In this document: positions 1 to 8,110 of the stretch, piece after piece
Layout of the letters: the number at the start of each line of letters is the position of its first letter
Numbering within the stretch: position 1 is the first letter of the stretch
Assembly (NCBI RefSeq): GCF_031119625.1
Contig: NZ_JAVHZV010000030.1
Location: 372,001 to 436,000 of the forward strand
Source: Pseudomonas sp. G34
Lineage (GTDB): Bacteria; Pseudomonadota; Gammaproteobacteria; Pseudomonadales; Pseudomonadaceae
DNA: 64,000 nucleotides
Direction: 5' to 3'
Notes under the pieces: model-generated
Database searches by the model: none
Seen by the model: the letters and a program-made list of their open reading frames with translations, nothing else
Told to the model about the DNA's origin: nothing
Position numbers and translations under genes: made by a program

Positions 1-669
1 ACAAAAAATAACGTCCATGCCGGTCATTGGCGCCTTGTCCAATTCCAGCACGTTGAGCCTGGCGCAGCACACCCGTGCGGCCAGTTCCGGCAAAACCTTG
101 AAGCGTTCATCCCCCTGACGCGTGAAATAGCGCGCGCGCAGGTCTTCATCCAGCGGTTGCAGCCGGCGTCCGTCGTACAGGCCTTCCCGGGCCTTGGCCA
201 GGGCGCTGCGGCTGATATCGGTGCCGGTGACACCGAACCGGCCCTGCGGCCCCAGCGCTTCACTGGCACCGATGGCCAGCGAATAAGCCTCCTCACCGCT
301 GGAGCAACCCACGCTCCAGATCGCCAGGGGTCTGTCCAGGCCCTGCTCGCCGCGCCGGGCGACGTAGGCCTGGTACACCTCGAACGACGCCGGATGCCGG
401 TAGAAACGGGTTTCCTGTACGGTCAGTCGATCCAGCAGGTTCGCCCATTCCACGGCACCGCGCGGGCCATCGGTGACCTGCCGGTAGTAGCTGGCGTAGT
501 CGGCGATGCCCAGTTCGCGCATGCGCGTGCTCAGGTTGGTCTGCAGGAATACCCGGCGCTGCTCGTTGATCACCATGCCCAGGCGCGATTCCAGCAACTG
601 CTGCCAGTCGCGGAACTCCGTGGCGGACATGTCCGCCACTGGCTGCAAGGCCCAGACGCCTGACTGCAT
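1..669 (-). CDS. pilK: PilK, CheR-type methyltransferase (3' end outside window)
   Basis: SAM-dependent protein glutamate methyltransferase expected to methylate the chemoreceptor PilJ in the Pil-Chp system that controls twitching. The visible 223 residues begin MQSGVWALQPVADMSATEF, contain the CheR-type SAM site SVGCSSGEEAYSLA and end in MDVIFC, the start of the conserved DVIFCRNV motif, so roughly 70 C-terminal residues are beyond the left edge. The ATG at 669 is preceded by GAGGG at 7 nt spacing. It follows pilJ in the order pilGHIJK, as in P. aeruginosa. Family assignment is strong; methylation of PilJ is inferred from the family. Confidence 0.9.
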   Translation of the reverse strand, partial: MQSGVWALQPVADMSATEFRDWQQLLESRLGMVINEQRRVFLQTNLSTRMRELGIADYASYYRQVTDGPRGAVEWANLLDRLTVQETRFYRHPASFEVYQAYVARRGEQGLDRPLAIWSVGCSSGEEAYSLAIGASEALGPQGRFGVTGTDISRSALAKAREGLYDGRRLQPLDEDLRARYFTRQGDERFKVLPELAARVCCARLNVLELDKAPMTGMDVIFC

Positions 670-699
670 GATGAAACCCTCGCTCGAGCACGCGACCGC

Positions 700-729
700 C
701 GCCTGGTGCATCGTTCAATGCGCCAGGCG
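700..729 (-). promoter_or_regulatory. Stem-loop between pilJ and pilK
   Basis: A 12-position stem (CGCCTGGTGCAT against ATGCGCCAGGCG, one mismatch) with a 6-nt loop begins 8 nt after the pilJ stop codon. No T-tract follows, so it looks more like an operon-internal stabiliser or processing structure than a full terminator. Function is inferred. Confidence 0.4.
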
Positions 730-737
730 GCAGGCGA

Positions 738-2786
738 TCACGCCTGCTCGCCGTCGTTTGGCAGGTTGAAACCAGACACCGAGTTACGCATTTCACTGGC
801 CATCTTGGCCAGGTTACCAATGCTCTTGGCGGTCGCGGTGGTACCCGACGAGGTCTGCGAGGTGATCTCCTGAATCACGTTCATGGTGTTGGAGATGTGG
901 CCGGCAGACGAGGCCTGCTGGCGCGCCGCGTTGGAAATGTTCTGGATGAGTGCGGCGAGGGTCTTGGATACCTTCTCGATCTCTTCCAGGGCCACACCGG
1001 CGTCCTGCGCCAGGCGGGCACCACGCACCACCTCGGACGTGGTCTGCTCCATGGAGATAACCGCTTCGTTGGTGTCGGTCTGAATGGTCTTCACCAGTGC
1101 CTCGATCTGCTTGGTCGCCCCCGAGGAGCGCTCTGCAAGACGCTGTACCTCGTCCGCTACCACGGCGAAGCCGCGGCCTGCGTCACCAGCCATGGAGGCC
1201 TGGATCGCGGCGTTCAGTGCCAGGATGTTGGTCTGGTCGGCAATGTCGTTGATGAGGCTTACGATGTCACCGATCTCCTGGGACGATTCACCGAGGCGCT
1301 TGATTCGCTTCGAGGTGTCCTGGATCTGCTCACGGATGTTATCCATGCCGGTGATGGTGTTGTGTACGACTTCGTTGCCCTTGTTGGCGATGGCTACGGA
1401 ACGCTCCGCTACCGCGGAGGACTCCGAGGCGTTCGCCGATACCTGGTCAATCGACACGGCCATTTCGTTGATCGCCGCCGAAGCCCCGGCGATTTCCTGG
1501 GCCTGGTGCTCGGAAGCCTCGGCCAGGTGCATGGCGGTGGCCTGGGTTTCCTGGGCGGCGCCAGCCACCTGCACGGCGGTCATGTTGATCGTCGCGACCA
1601 GCTCACGCAGCTGGTCGATGGAGTAGTTGATGGAGTCGGCGATGGCCCCGGTAAAGTCTTCGGTTACCGTCGCCGCCACCGTCAGGTCACCGTCGGCGAG
1701 GTCGGCGATCTCATCGAGCAGACGCAGAATCGCGGTCTGGTTACGTTCGTTCTTCTCGGCGGTTTCGGCCAGTCGACGGTTGGTCTCCTGCACCATCACC
1801 AGGCCGATGATCAGAATCGAACCCAGCGCCAGGGCGCCCAGCACGTAACCGGCGATGGTGTTCAGCGAACGACCGGAGGCCAGGCCTTCGAAGCCTTCGG
1901 ACAACGCCGAGGCCTTGTCGAGCAGGGTCTGCGAGACGGTGAAGATGGTGTTGGCGGACTCACGAACCTGGAACAGCTCAGGTGAGGTTTCGAGAATCTC
2001 GTCCACGGAGCCGGAAATGAATTCGAACAGCTCGGAAATCTCCGCCAGACGCTCCAGGGCTTCCTGGTCGCTGACCTTGGTGATTTCCATGGCCGCGTTG
2101 CCTTCCTGCATGGCGCTCAGTACGCGGCCGAACAGGCTGGCGTCGCGACCGAACATGTCGGCGGCCTGCACCGAGTCCTGGTCACCGGCGAGCACCTTGT
2201 TCACCGAGCCGAGAATCCGCTCGGCCAGCAGCGACTGACGCTGGGCAACCGATACCTGGGCAGCGGGCGCACCGCTTTCCAGCAGGATGTCGACCACTTC
2301 TTCGTACTCGACCTGCAGCTGCGGAATGGTTTCGGCCAGGGTGGCGGCCACCTGGTGCAGCGACAGAACGGTCTGCTCGCTGGCCAGGATGGCGTCGGCG
2401 TTCTGGCGCAGGGCATCCCAATCCTGCTGCACGGCAGCCATCTGCGTCTGCACGGCGGCAGGCGCAGCGGGCAGGCCGGTCTGCGCATCACCGTCGGTCA
2501 GGTAGGCCCAACGCTTCTGGAAATCGTTGCGGGCATCGCGCAACAGGGCGAAGGCTTCGGCCTTGCCCGCGGCGGATTCGGTGGCGTCCTTGGCGATACG
2601 CTGGGACAGTACGCGCAGCTCGCCCGCATGGCCGAGGTACTCGGTGTCGTAGTTTGCCTGCGTGTTCATGTAGGCAAAGTTGGCGAACAGCATCACGATC
2701 GAAACGATCAGGACGACGAACAGCCCCGCCACGAGTGCGCCGACCCGTGTCCCCGCCAGTACGTTGTTGGAGATTACTTTTTTCAT
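738..2786 (-). CDS. pilJ: PilJ, type IV pilus methyl-accepting chemoreceptor
   Basis: Inner-membrane receptor of the Pil-Chp system that senses surface or pilus signals and feeds the ChpA kinase. At 682 aa it matches the usual PilJ length. A first membrane helix lies near residues 15-38, a long periplasmic helical domain follows, and a second helix near 310-330 contains GYVLGALALGSILIIGLVM. Next come a HAMP-like linker and an MCP signalling domain whose hairpin tip (NILALNAAIQASMAGDAGRG) is near residues 518-540. The tip reads IQASMAGDAGRGFAVVADEV rather than the classical EAARAGEQGRG, which is typical of PilJ. It sits between pilI and pilK. Confidence 0.96.
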   Translation of the reverse strand: MKKVISNNVLAGTRVGALVAGLFVVLIVSIVMLFANFAYMNTQANYDTEYLGHAGELRVLSQRIAKDATESAAGKAEAFALLRDARNDFQKRWAYLTDGDAQTGLPAAPAAVQTQMAAVQQDWDALRQNADAILASEQTVLSLHQVAATLAETIPQLQVEYEEVVDILLESGAPAAQVSVAQRQSLLAERILGSVNKVLAGDQDSVQAADMFGRDASLFGRVLSAMQEGNAAMEITKVSDQEALERLAEISELFEFISGSVDEILETSPELFQVRESANTIFTVSQTLLDKASALSEGFEGLASGRSLNTIAGYVLGALALGSILIIGLVMVQETNRRLAETAEKNERNQTAILRLLDEIADLADGDLTVAATVTEDFTGAIADSINYSIDQLRELVATINMTAVQVAGAAQETQATAMHLAEASEHQAQEIAGASAAINEMAVSIDQVSANASESSAVAERSVAIANKGNEVVHNTITGMDNIREQIQDTSKRIKRLGESSQEIGDIVSLINDIADQTNILALNAAIQASMAGDAGRGFAVVADEVQRLAERSSGATKQIEALVKTIQTDTNEAVISMEQTTSEVVRGARLAQDAGVALEEIEKVSKTLAALIQNISNAARQQASSAGHISNTMNVIQEITSQTSSGTTATAKSIGNLAKMASEMRNSVSGFNLPNDGEQA

Positions 2787-2868
2787 TATCTGGCCCCCGC
2801 CTGGACCCTACCGCACTTCGAATTCCATCTAACGTCAGAAGGCTGGCTGCGCCGCCCCCACCGAAAAG

Positions 2869-3408
2869 CTATCTGTATGCCACGTCGATAAACTCTGGAG
2901 CCTGGGCCAGCGCATGAGGGCTGAACACCAACCAGGGCTGCTCGCGCTGGAACAAACCATGAATGAATGGCTGGATGGATGCCTCGAGCGCCGGCAACTG
3001 CTCGGAAAAGGTATCCACCGCAAAATGCTGCATGCCGAACACCTCGTCGACCGTCAGGCCCGCGAAGATGTCCTGATGATCGACCACCAGCACCCGCCGC
3101 TGCTTGCGCAGGGGCGACAGCTCGCCGCCGAAAAAGCCGCACAGGTCCATGACCGGCAGCAATCGTCCACGCACGTTGGCCACGCCCTTGACCCAGCTCT
3201 TCACGCCGGGCAGCAAGGTATGCCGTGGCTCGTGCAGCACTTCACCGACCTCACCCATCGGTGCGACGAAAAACCGCTCGCCCATGCGAAAGCCAATGCC
3301 ACTCCAGGTCTGCACCGCCACCTGCTGCGAAGGCAAGCCCGCTGCCAACGCACGGCAACGCTGCTCGATGCCGAGAAGGATCTGAAAGGGGGTGCGTGTC
3401 TCTGACAT
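2869..3408 (-). CDS. pilI: PilI, CheW-like adaptor
   Basis: CheW-domain scaffold expected to couple PilJ to the histidine kinase ChpA. The 179-residue protein is essentially one CheW domain: RFFVAPMGEVGEVL, then VKGVANVRGRLLPVMDL (the conserved N-x-RG-x-x-LPV core) and a C-terminal half with VFGMQHF. Length fits the roughly 178-aa family size. It lies 82 nt upstream of pilJ and 44 nt downstream of pilH on the same strand. Confidence 0.94.
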   Translation of the reverse strand: MSETRTPFQILLGIEQRCRALAAGLPSQQVAVQTWSGIGFRMGERFFVAPMGEVGEVLHEPRHTLLPGVKSWVKGVANVRGRLLPVMDLCGFFGGELSPLRKQRRVLVVDHQDIFAGLTVDEVFGMQHFAVDTFSEQLPALEASIQPFIHGLFQREQPWLVFSPHALAQAPEFIDVAYR

Positions 3409-3452
3409 GCCTGTCGTGACCTTCTTCTCTTGTTGTGTCGCGCTGCGCGGCC

Positions 3453-3818
3453 TTAGCCTGCGAGCACCGCGTTCAGTGTTTTCAGCAGCGTAGCTTCGTC
3501 CACCGGCTTGGTCAGGTAGTCCTTGGCGCCCTGGCGCTTGCCCCAGACCTTGTCGGTTTCCTGATCCTTGGTGGTGACGATGATCACCGGGATGTGGCTG
3601 GTTTCGGCATCCTTGGTCAGCTGGCGGGTGGCCTGGAAGCCATTGAGCCCGGGCATGACGATGTCCATCAACACCACATCGGGTTTTTCCTGGCGTGCCA
3701 GGGCGACGCCATCGGCGCCGTTTTCGGCCTTGAGTACCTGATGGCCATGTTTTTCCAGCATGGCGGTCAGCTTGTACATTTCGGTCGGCGAGTCATCAAC
3801 AATCAGAATTCGAGCCAT
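3453..3818 (-). CDS. pilH: PilH, twitching motility response regulator
   Basis: Single-domain CheY-like receiver associated with pilus retraction control. The chosen start gives MARILIVDDS and 121 aa, the usual PilH length; an ATG 12 nt upstream would add MGNI. Acidic pocket residues are D8/D9, the phospho-acceptor is D52 in VVLMDIVMPG, and the conserved Thr and Lys appear in IIVTTKDQ and DYLTKP. It is 48 nt downstream of pilG. Confidence 0.95.
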   Translation of the reverse strand: MARILIVDDSPTEMYKLTAMLEKHGHQVLKAENGADGVALARQEKPDVVLMDIVMPGLNGFQATRQLTKDAETSHIPVIIVTTKDQETDKVWGKRQGAKDYLTKPVDEATLLKTLNAVLAG

Positions 3819-3866
3819 GATGTTTCCCAATACATGAAGAGAGGCGGTTGTAGCGACAGCCGGGCG

Positions 3867-4274
3867 TCAGGACGCTTGCTCGACCGGAGAGAACTCCGGC
3901 ACGTGGGCCTTGATCGCGCCGAGCAGCTCTTCCTTGCTGAATGGCTTGGTCAGGTATTGATCAGAGCCGACGATACGCCCCTTGGCCTTGTCGAACAGGC
4001 CGTCCTTGGACGACAGCATGATAACGGGCGTGGACTTGAAGGCACTGTTGTTCTTGATCAACGCGCAGGTCTGATAGCCGTCGAGACGCGGCATCATGAT
4101 GTCGACGAAGATGATATTCGGATGGGTGTCGGCGATCTTCGCCAGGGCATCGAAGCCATCCACAGCGGTGATCACATCACAGCCCACCTTTTTCAGCAGG
4201 GTTTCCGCTGTACGACGAATCGTCTTCGAGTCGTCGATCACCATCACCCTCAAGCCTTCCGAATGCTGTTCCAT
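3867..4274 (-). CDS. pilG: PilG, twitching motility response regulator
   Basis: Single-domain response regulator associated with pilus extension in the Pil-Chp pathway. The start MEQHSEGLRVMVIDDSKTIR gives the standard 135 aa; an open extension upstream has no family support. Receiver residues are D14/D15, phospho-acceptor D58 (IIFVDIMMP), and Lys in MLSSKDG. It is the first gene of the visible pilGHIJK operon and is divergent from gshB across a 228-bp gap. Confidence 0.95.
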   Translation of the reverse strand: MEQHSEGLRVMVIDDSKTIRRTAETLLKKVGCDVITAVDGFDALAKIADTHPNIIFVDIMMPRLDGYQTCALIKNNSAFKSTPVIMLSSKDGLFDKAKGRIVGSDQYLTKPFSKEELLGAIKAHVPEFSPVEQAS

Positions 4275-4345
4275 GTCTGCCCTGCCACCACTTCGGTGAG
4301 TCGTTGTATTACGCCATATCCAGTGCGCCGGAGGCCCTGAAACCA

Positions 4346-4374
4346 ATGGGCCCGGCCCATCGCTGGGCCTTTTT
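4346..4374 (+). promoter_or_regulatory. Alternative hairpins with T-tract ahead of gshB
   Basis: In the pilG-gshB gap, a palindrome at 4346-4360 (ATGGGC arm, GCCCAT arm) overlaps a second hairpin at 4354-4369 (GGCCCA-tcgc-TGGGCC) followed by TTTTT. The two cannot form together because they share GGCCCAT. Read on the plus strand this is a rho-independent terminator with a competing upstream hairpin, about 130 nt before gshB. No plus-strand gene lies upstream, so it is either a gshB leader attenuator or stops antisense transcription into the leader. Confidence 0.5.
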
Positions 4375-4502
4375 AGCACACTCTCCACATGCAAGCCATC
4401 GGCCTGGTCGCCCTTGACCACCAGCCCCGTCAGCGCCACCCTTGGCGCCCATCCCTGCTACCTTCGCGGCTGCTTCGCACCGCCCTCTACGGAGATACCC
4501 CA

Positions 4503-5465
4503 ATGAGCGTTCGGCTCGGCATCGTCATGGACCCCATCGCGCAGATTTCCTACAAGAAGGACAGCTCGCTGGCCATGCTTCTGGCGGCCCAGGCGCGCGG
4601 CTGGAGCCTCTTCTATATGGAGCAGAAGGATCTCTACCAGGCCGCTGGAGTCGCCCGCGGCCGCACCCGCCCGCTCAAGGTGTTCGCCGACCCCCAGCGG
4701 TGGTTCGAATTCGGCGATGAGCAGGACATGCCCCTGGCCGAACTCGACGTGATCCTGATGCGCAAGGATCCACCCTTCGATAACGAATTCGTCTATTCAA
4801 CCTACCTGCTCGAACAGGCCGAGGAAGCCGGCACCCTGGTGGTCAACCGACCGCAGAGCCTGCGCGACTGCAACGAGAAGTTCTTCGCCACACGCTTTCC
4901 GCAGTTCACGCCGGAAACCATCGTCAGCCGTAGACCCGACATTCTGCGCGATTTTGCGCGACAGCACCGTGACATCATTCTCAAACCCCTCGATGGAATG
5001 GGCGGATCGATGATCTTTCGTCACCGCGAGGGCGATCCGAACCTCTCGGTGATCCTCGAAGCCCTTACCGCCCATGGCAGCCAGCAGATCATGGCGCAGC
5101 GCTACCTGCCGGCCATCCTCGACGGCGACAAGCGTATTCTGATGATAGACGGTGAACCGGTGCCCTACTGCCTGGCGCGCATTCCGGCCAGCGGCGAGAC
5201 CCGCGGCAACCTGGCCGCCGGCGGCCGTGGCGAAGCCCGCCCGCTCAGCGAACGCGATCGCGAGATCGCTGCAGCAGTAGGCCCGAGCCTGCGCGAACGC
5301 GGCCTGTTGTTCGTCGGCCTGGACGTGATCGGCGACCGCCTCACCGAGATCAACGTCACCAGCCCGACCTGCATTCGCGAGATCGATGCAGCCTTCGATA
5401 CCCGTATTGGCGAACAGTTGATGGACAGGATTGCCGAAAAGCTCAATGCGCGGAGTGCTTCATAG
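4503..5465 (+). CDS. gshB: Glutathione synthetase
   Basis: ATP-grasp ligase that joins gamma-glutamylcysteine and glycine, the second step of glutathione synthesis in the cytosol. The start MSVRLGIVMDPIAQISYKKD (320 aa) is preceded by GGAG at about 8 nt. Family landmarks are the substrate-binding N-domain (VILMRKDPPFDNEFVYSTY), the ATP-grasp lysine segment DIILKPLDGMGGSMIF, and the C-terminal Mg-binding block FVGLDVIGDRLTEINVTSPT. In P. aeruginosa it also lies between pilG and tonB3. Confidence 0.97.
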   Translation: MSVRLGIVMDPIAQISYKKDSSLAMLLAAQARGWSLFYMEQKDLYQAAGVARGRTRPLKVFADPQRWFEFGDEQDMPLAELDVILMRKDPPFDNEFVYSTYLLEQAEEAGTLVVNRPQSLRDCNEKFFATRFPQFTPETIVSRRPDILRDFARQHRDIILKPLDGMGGSMIFRHREGDPNLSVILEALTAHGSQQIMAQRYLPAILDGDKRILMIDGEPVPYCLARIPASGETRGNLAAGGRGEARPLSERDREIAAAVGPSLRERGLLFVGLDVIGDRLTEINVTSPTCIREIDAAFDTRIGEQLMDRIAEKLNARSAS

Positions 5466-5504
5466 ACTTTTGCCCATCGCCTCGGCAGACTGCGCGGCAA
5501 CCTG

Positions 5505-5551
5505 GGGCCTGCTGAGGTTTCAGCACGCCCCGCCGAACCGTTGACAGGCCC
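5505..5551. repeat. Degenerate palindromic element
   Basis: The segment starts GGGCCTGCTGAGGTTTCAGC and ends CAGGCCC (7-bp ends). Its left arm matches the perfect palindrome at 40528-40588 (GGTCTGCTGAGATTTCAGC) at all but two positions, so it looks like a decayed copy of the same intergenic repeat. Confidence 0.5.
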
Positions 5552-5566
5552 TGACGACAGATAGTG

Positions 5567-6463
5567 ATGACCGCGACAGCCACCCCACCCGATCTCCCCC
5601 CCTCCGGCGTTCGCCCGGCGGATCGGCTGGGGTTTACCCTGTTCCTGGCGGCGGTGCTGCACATCGCACTGATTCTCGGCGTCGGTTTCACCTTCGCCGA
5701 GCCCGGGCAGATCAGCAAGACCCTGGAAATCACCCTGTCCACCTTCAAGAGCGATGAAAAGCCCAAGGAGGCGGACTTCCTCGCCCAGGACAACCAGCAG
5801 GGCAGCGGCACCCTGGAGAAGAAGGCGGCGCCGACCACCACCGAACAGGCGCCCTTCCAGGACACCGAAGTGCGCAAGGTAACGCCCGCCGCCGCACCGC
5901 CACCGCCTGCGGTGAAGCCCGAGGCACCGAAAGCCGCGGTAACCACTCGCGCCCCGCAACAGCAAAAGGCGCCGGCCAAGCGCGAAGAAACCAAGCCAAC
6001 ACCGCCGAGCCAGGAAGCGCCATCATTCGACAGCGCACAGCTGTCGGCGGAAATCGCCAGCCTGGAAGCCGAGCTGTCCAACGAAGTACAGCAGTATGCC
6101 AAGCGACCGAAGATCCATCGCCTCAATGCCGCCTCGACCATGCGCGACAAGGGCGCCTGGTACAAGGACGAGTGGCGCAAGAAGGTCGAGCGTATCGGCA
6201 ACCTCAACTACCCGGACGACGCACGGCGCCGGCAGATCCACGGCAGCCTGCGCCTTTTGGTGTCGATCAACCGCGACGGCAGCCTGTACGAAGTGATGGT
6301 GCTGGAGTCCTCCGGCGAGCAGGTGCTCGACCAGGCCGCCATGCGCATCGTGCGCCTGGCCGCGCCGTACGCGCCGTTCACCGGCGACCTGGCCGACATC
6401 GATCGCCTGGAAATCATCCGCACCTGGCGCTTCGAGCGTGGTGACCGCCTGTCGAGTAACTGA
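5567..6463 (+). CDS. tonB3: TonB-family protein (TonB3-like, twitching-associated)
   Basis: Periplasm-spanning TonB-type protein. One membrane helix lies near residues 22-42 (GFTLFLAAVLHIALILGVG), then a Pro/Ala/Lys-rich middle region, then a C-terminal TonB domain with YPDDARRRQIHGSLRL. In P. aeruginosa the positional orthologue PA0406 (tonB3), next to gshB and pilG, is reported as needed for twitching motility. ATG at 5567 is used; an adjacent GTG at 5564 is also possible, and neither has a strong ribosome site. The substrate or partner cannot be read from sequence. Confidence 0.85.
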   Translation: MTATATPPDLPPSGVRPADRLGFTLFLAAVLHIALILGVGFTFAEPGQISKTLEITLSTFKSDEKPKEADFLAQDNQQGSGTLEKKAAPTTTEQAPFQDTEVRKVTPAAAPPPPAVKPEAPKAAVTTRAPQQQKAPAKREETKPTPPSQEAPSFDSAQLSAEIASLEAELSNEVQQYAKRPKIHRLNAASTMRDKGAWYKDEWRKKVERIGNLNYPDDARRRQIHGSLRLLVSINRDGSLYEVMVLESSGEQVLDQAAMRIVRLAAPYAPFTGDLADIDRLEIIRTWRFERGDRLSSN

Positions 6464-6554
6464 CGGCAGCCTCTGCGAGCGCTTCGCATAGCCACCGCAT
6501 TTCAGGCTCATGTGCAGCTTGTAGCTTGCGCCTTGCAGCTTCAAACTAGCGGCC

Positions 6555-7124
6555 ATGAAAGACGCCAGCCCGAGCATTCTCAAAGACCACTTTCTGATCG
6601 CCATGCCGCACATGGACGATCCGAATTTCGCGCACACGGTTATCTACCTGATCGACCACAACGATCAGGGCGCCATGGGGTTGGTGATCAATCGCCCCCA
6701 CGGCCTGAACCTGGCCGACGTGCTCGAGCAGCTACGCCCGGACACTGACCCGTCGGTGCTCTGCCAGAGCCTGCCGATCTTCAGCGGCGGCCCGGTGCAG
6801 ACCGACCGCGGCTTTGTGCTGCATCCCAAAGGCCGATACTTTCAGGTCACCGTGGACCTCGGTGAACTGAGCCTGTCGACCTCCCAGGACGTGTTGTTCG
6901 CCATCGCCGAAGGCCACGGCCCCACCAGCCACCTGATCGCCCTCGGCTATGCCGGCTGGGGCGCCGGCCAGCTGGAAGCCGAGTTGGCCGAAAACGCCTG
7001 GCTGACCTGCCCGGCGGATCAGGCGATCCTTTTCGAAACCCCCTACGATCAGCGCCTGGGCGCTGCCGCCAAGCTGCTCGGCATCGACCTCAACCTGCTC
7101 ACCGCTCAGGCGGGGCACGCCTGA
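6555..7124 (+). CDS. algH: AlgH/YqgE family protein (DUF179)
   Basis: The 189-aa UPF0301/YqgE family protein opens with LKDHFLIAMPHMDDPNFAHT and has VINRPHGL and FSGGPVQTDRGFVLH, all hallmarks of the family. AlgH was named for an effect on alginate production in P. aeruginosa, but its biochemical role is unsettled. Its stop overlaps the ruvX start by 1 nt (TGATG), so the two are probably translationally coupled. Confidence 0.92.
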   Translation: MKDASPSILKDHFLIAMPHMDDPNFAHTVIYLIDHNDQGAMGLVINRPHGLNLADVLEQLRPDTDPSVLCQSLPIFSGGPVQTDRGFVLHPKGRYFQVTVDLGELSLSTSQDVLFAIAEGHGPTSHLIALGYAGWGAGQLEAELAENAWLTCPADQAILFETPYDQRLGAAAKLLGIDLNLLTAQAGHA

Positions 7125-7567
7125 TGGCCGCAGTTGGAGATAAACCGCTGCGCCTGCTGCTGGGCTTCGACTACGGCAGCAAGCAGATTGGCGTTGCCGT
7201 CGGCCAGCCGATCACCGGTTCGGCACGCGAGTTGTGCATCCTCAAGGCGCAGAACGGCGTGCCGGACTGGCAGAAGGTCGAAGCGCTGATCAAGGAATGG
7301 CAGCCCGATGCAATGGTCGTTGGCCTGCCGCTGAACATGGACGGCACGCCCAGCGACATGAGCGAGCGCGCCGAGAAGTTCGCTCGCCGTCTGAATGGCC
7401 GCTTCAACCTGCCGGTCTTCACCCATGACGAACGCCTGACCACTTATGCCGCCAAGGGCGAGCGCCTGCAGCAGGGCCAGACTGGCGGCTACCGCCAGCG
7501 CCCGGTCGACGCCCTGGCCGCCGCCCTGCTGCTGCAGGGCTGGCTGGAAGAAAACAGCCCGGCCTGA
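7124..7567 (+). CDS. ruvX: RuvX/YqgF pre-16S rRNA nuclease
   Basis: RNase H-fold nuclease (147 aa) implicated in 5' maturation of 16S rRNA. The first catalytic Asp lies in LLGFDYGSKQIGVAVGQ, the Glu strand in VVGLPLNMDGTPS, and the last acidic residues in FTHDERLTTYAA and RPVDALAAALLLQGWL. It overlaps algH by 1 nt and is 21 nt ahead of pyrR, forming an algH-ruvX-pyrR-pyrB-pyrC' run. Confidence 0.94.
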   Translation: MAAVGDKPLRLLLGFDYGSKQIGVAVGQPITGSARELCILKAQNGVPDWQKVEALIKEWQPDAMVVGLPLNMDGTPSDMSERAEKFARRLNGRFNLPVFTHDERLTTYAAKGERLQQGQTGGYRQRPVDALAAALLLQGWLEENSPA

Positions 7568-7588
7568 CCCGGCCACAAGGAGCTTTCG

Positions 7589-8110
7589 ATGAGCCTACCC
7601 AACCCCGCCGAACTGCTGCCGCAGATGGCGTCCTCGCTGACCAGCCACCTGAACCGCCGGCAGATCGCCACGCCACGCTTCATCGGCATCCGCACCGGCG
7701 GCGTGTGGGTGGCCCAGGCGCTGCTCGAGCAACTGGGCCGCGACGAGCCGCTGGGCGTGCTCGACGTGTCCTTCTACCGCGACGACTTCACCCAGAACGG
7801 CCTGCATCCGCAGGTGCAGCCGTCCGAGCTGCCGTTCGAGATCGAAGGCCAGCACCTGGTACTGATCGACGACGTGCTGATGAGTGGCCGTACCGTCCGC
7901 GCCGCGCTGAACGAGCTGTTCGACTACGGCCGCCCCGCCAGCGTGACCCTGGTCAGCCTGCTCGACCTGGACGCCCGCGAGCTGCCGATCCGCCCGGATG
8001 TGGTCGGTGCGACGCTGTCGCTGGCCGCCGATCAGCGGGTAAAATTGTCCGGCCCCGCGCCCTTCACCCTCGAACTCCAGACGCTTTCCGACCAAGGCCG
8101 TCCGCAATGA
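7589..8110 (+). CDS. pyrR: PyrR, pyrimidine regulator / uracil phosphoribosyltransferase
   Basis: Type I phosphoribosyltransferase of 173 aa with the PRPP loop LVLIDDVLMSGRTVRAAL (residues 90-107). In Pseudomonas PyrR is reported to influence expression of the pyrimidine genes as well as resembling uracil phosphoribosyltransferase. A strong AAGGAG (7577-7582) precedes the ATG. The stop overlaps pyrB by 4 nt (ATGA). Confidence 0.93.
   Translation: MSLPNPAELLPQMASSLTSHLNRRQIATPRFIGIRTGGVWVAQALLEQLGRDEPLGVLDVSFYRDDFTQNGLHPQVQPSELPFEIEGQHLVLIDDVLMSGRTVRAALNELFDYGRPASVTLVSLLDLDARELPIRPDVVGATLSLAADQRVKLSGPAPFTLELQTLSDQGRPQ

Noticed and set aside
897..1985. Long open frame antisense to pilJ
   Set aside because: Mirror of a confident gene in GC-rich DNA; no family motifs or ribosome site.
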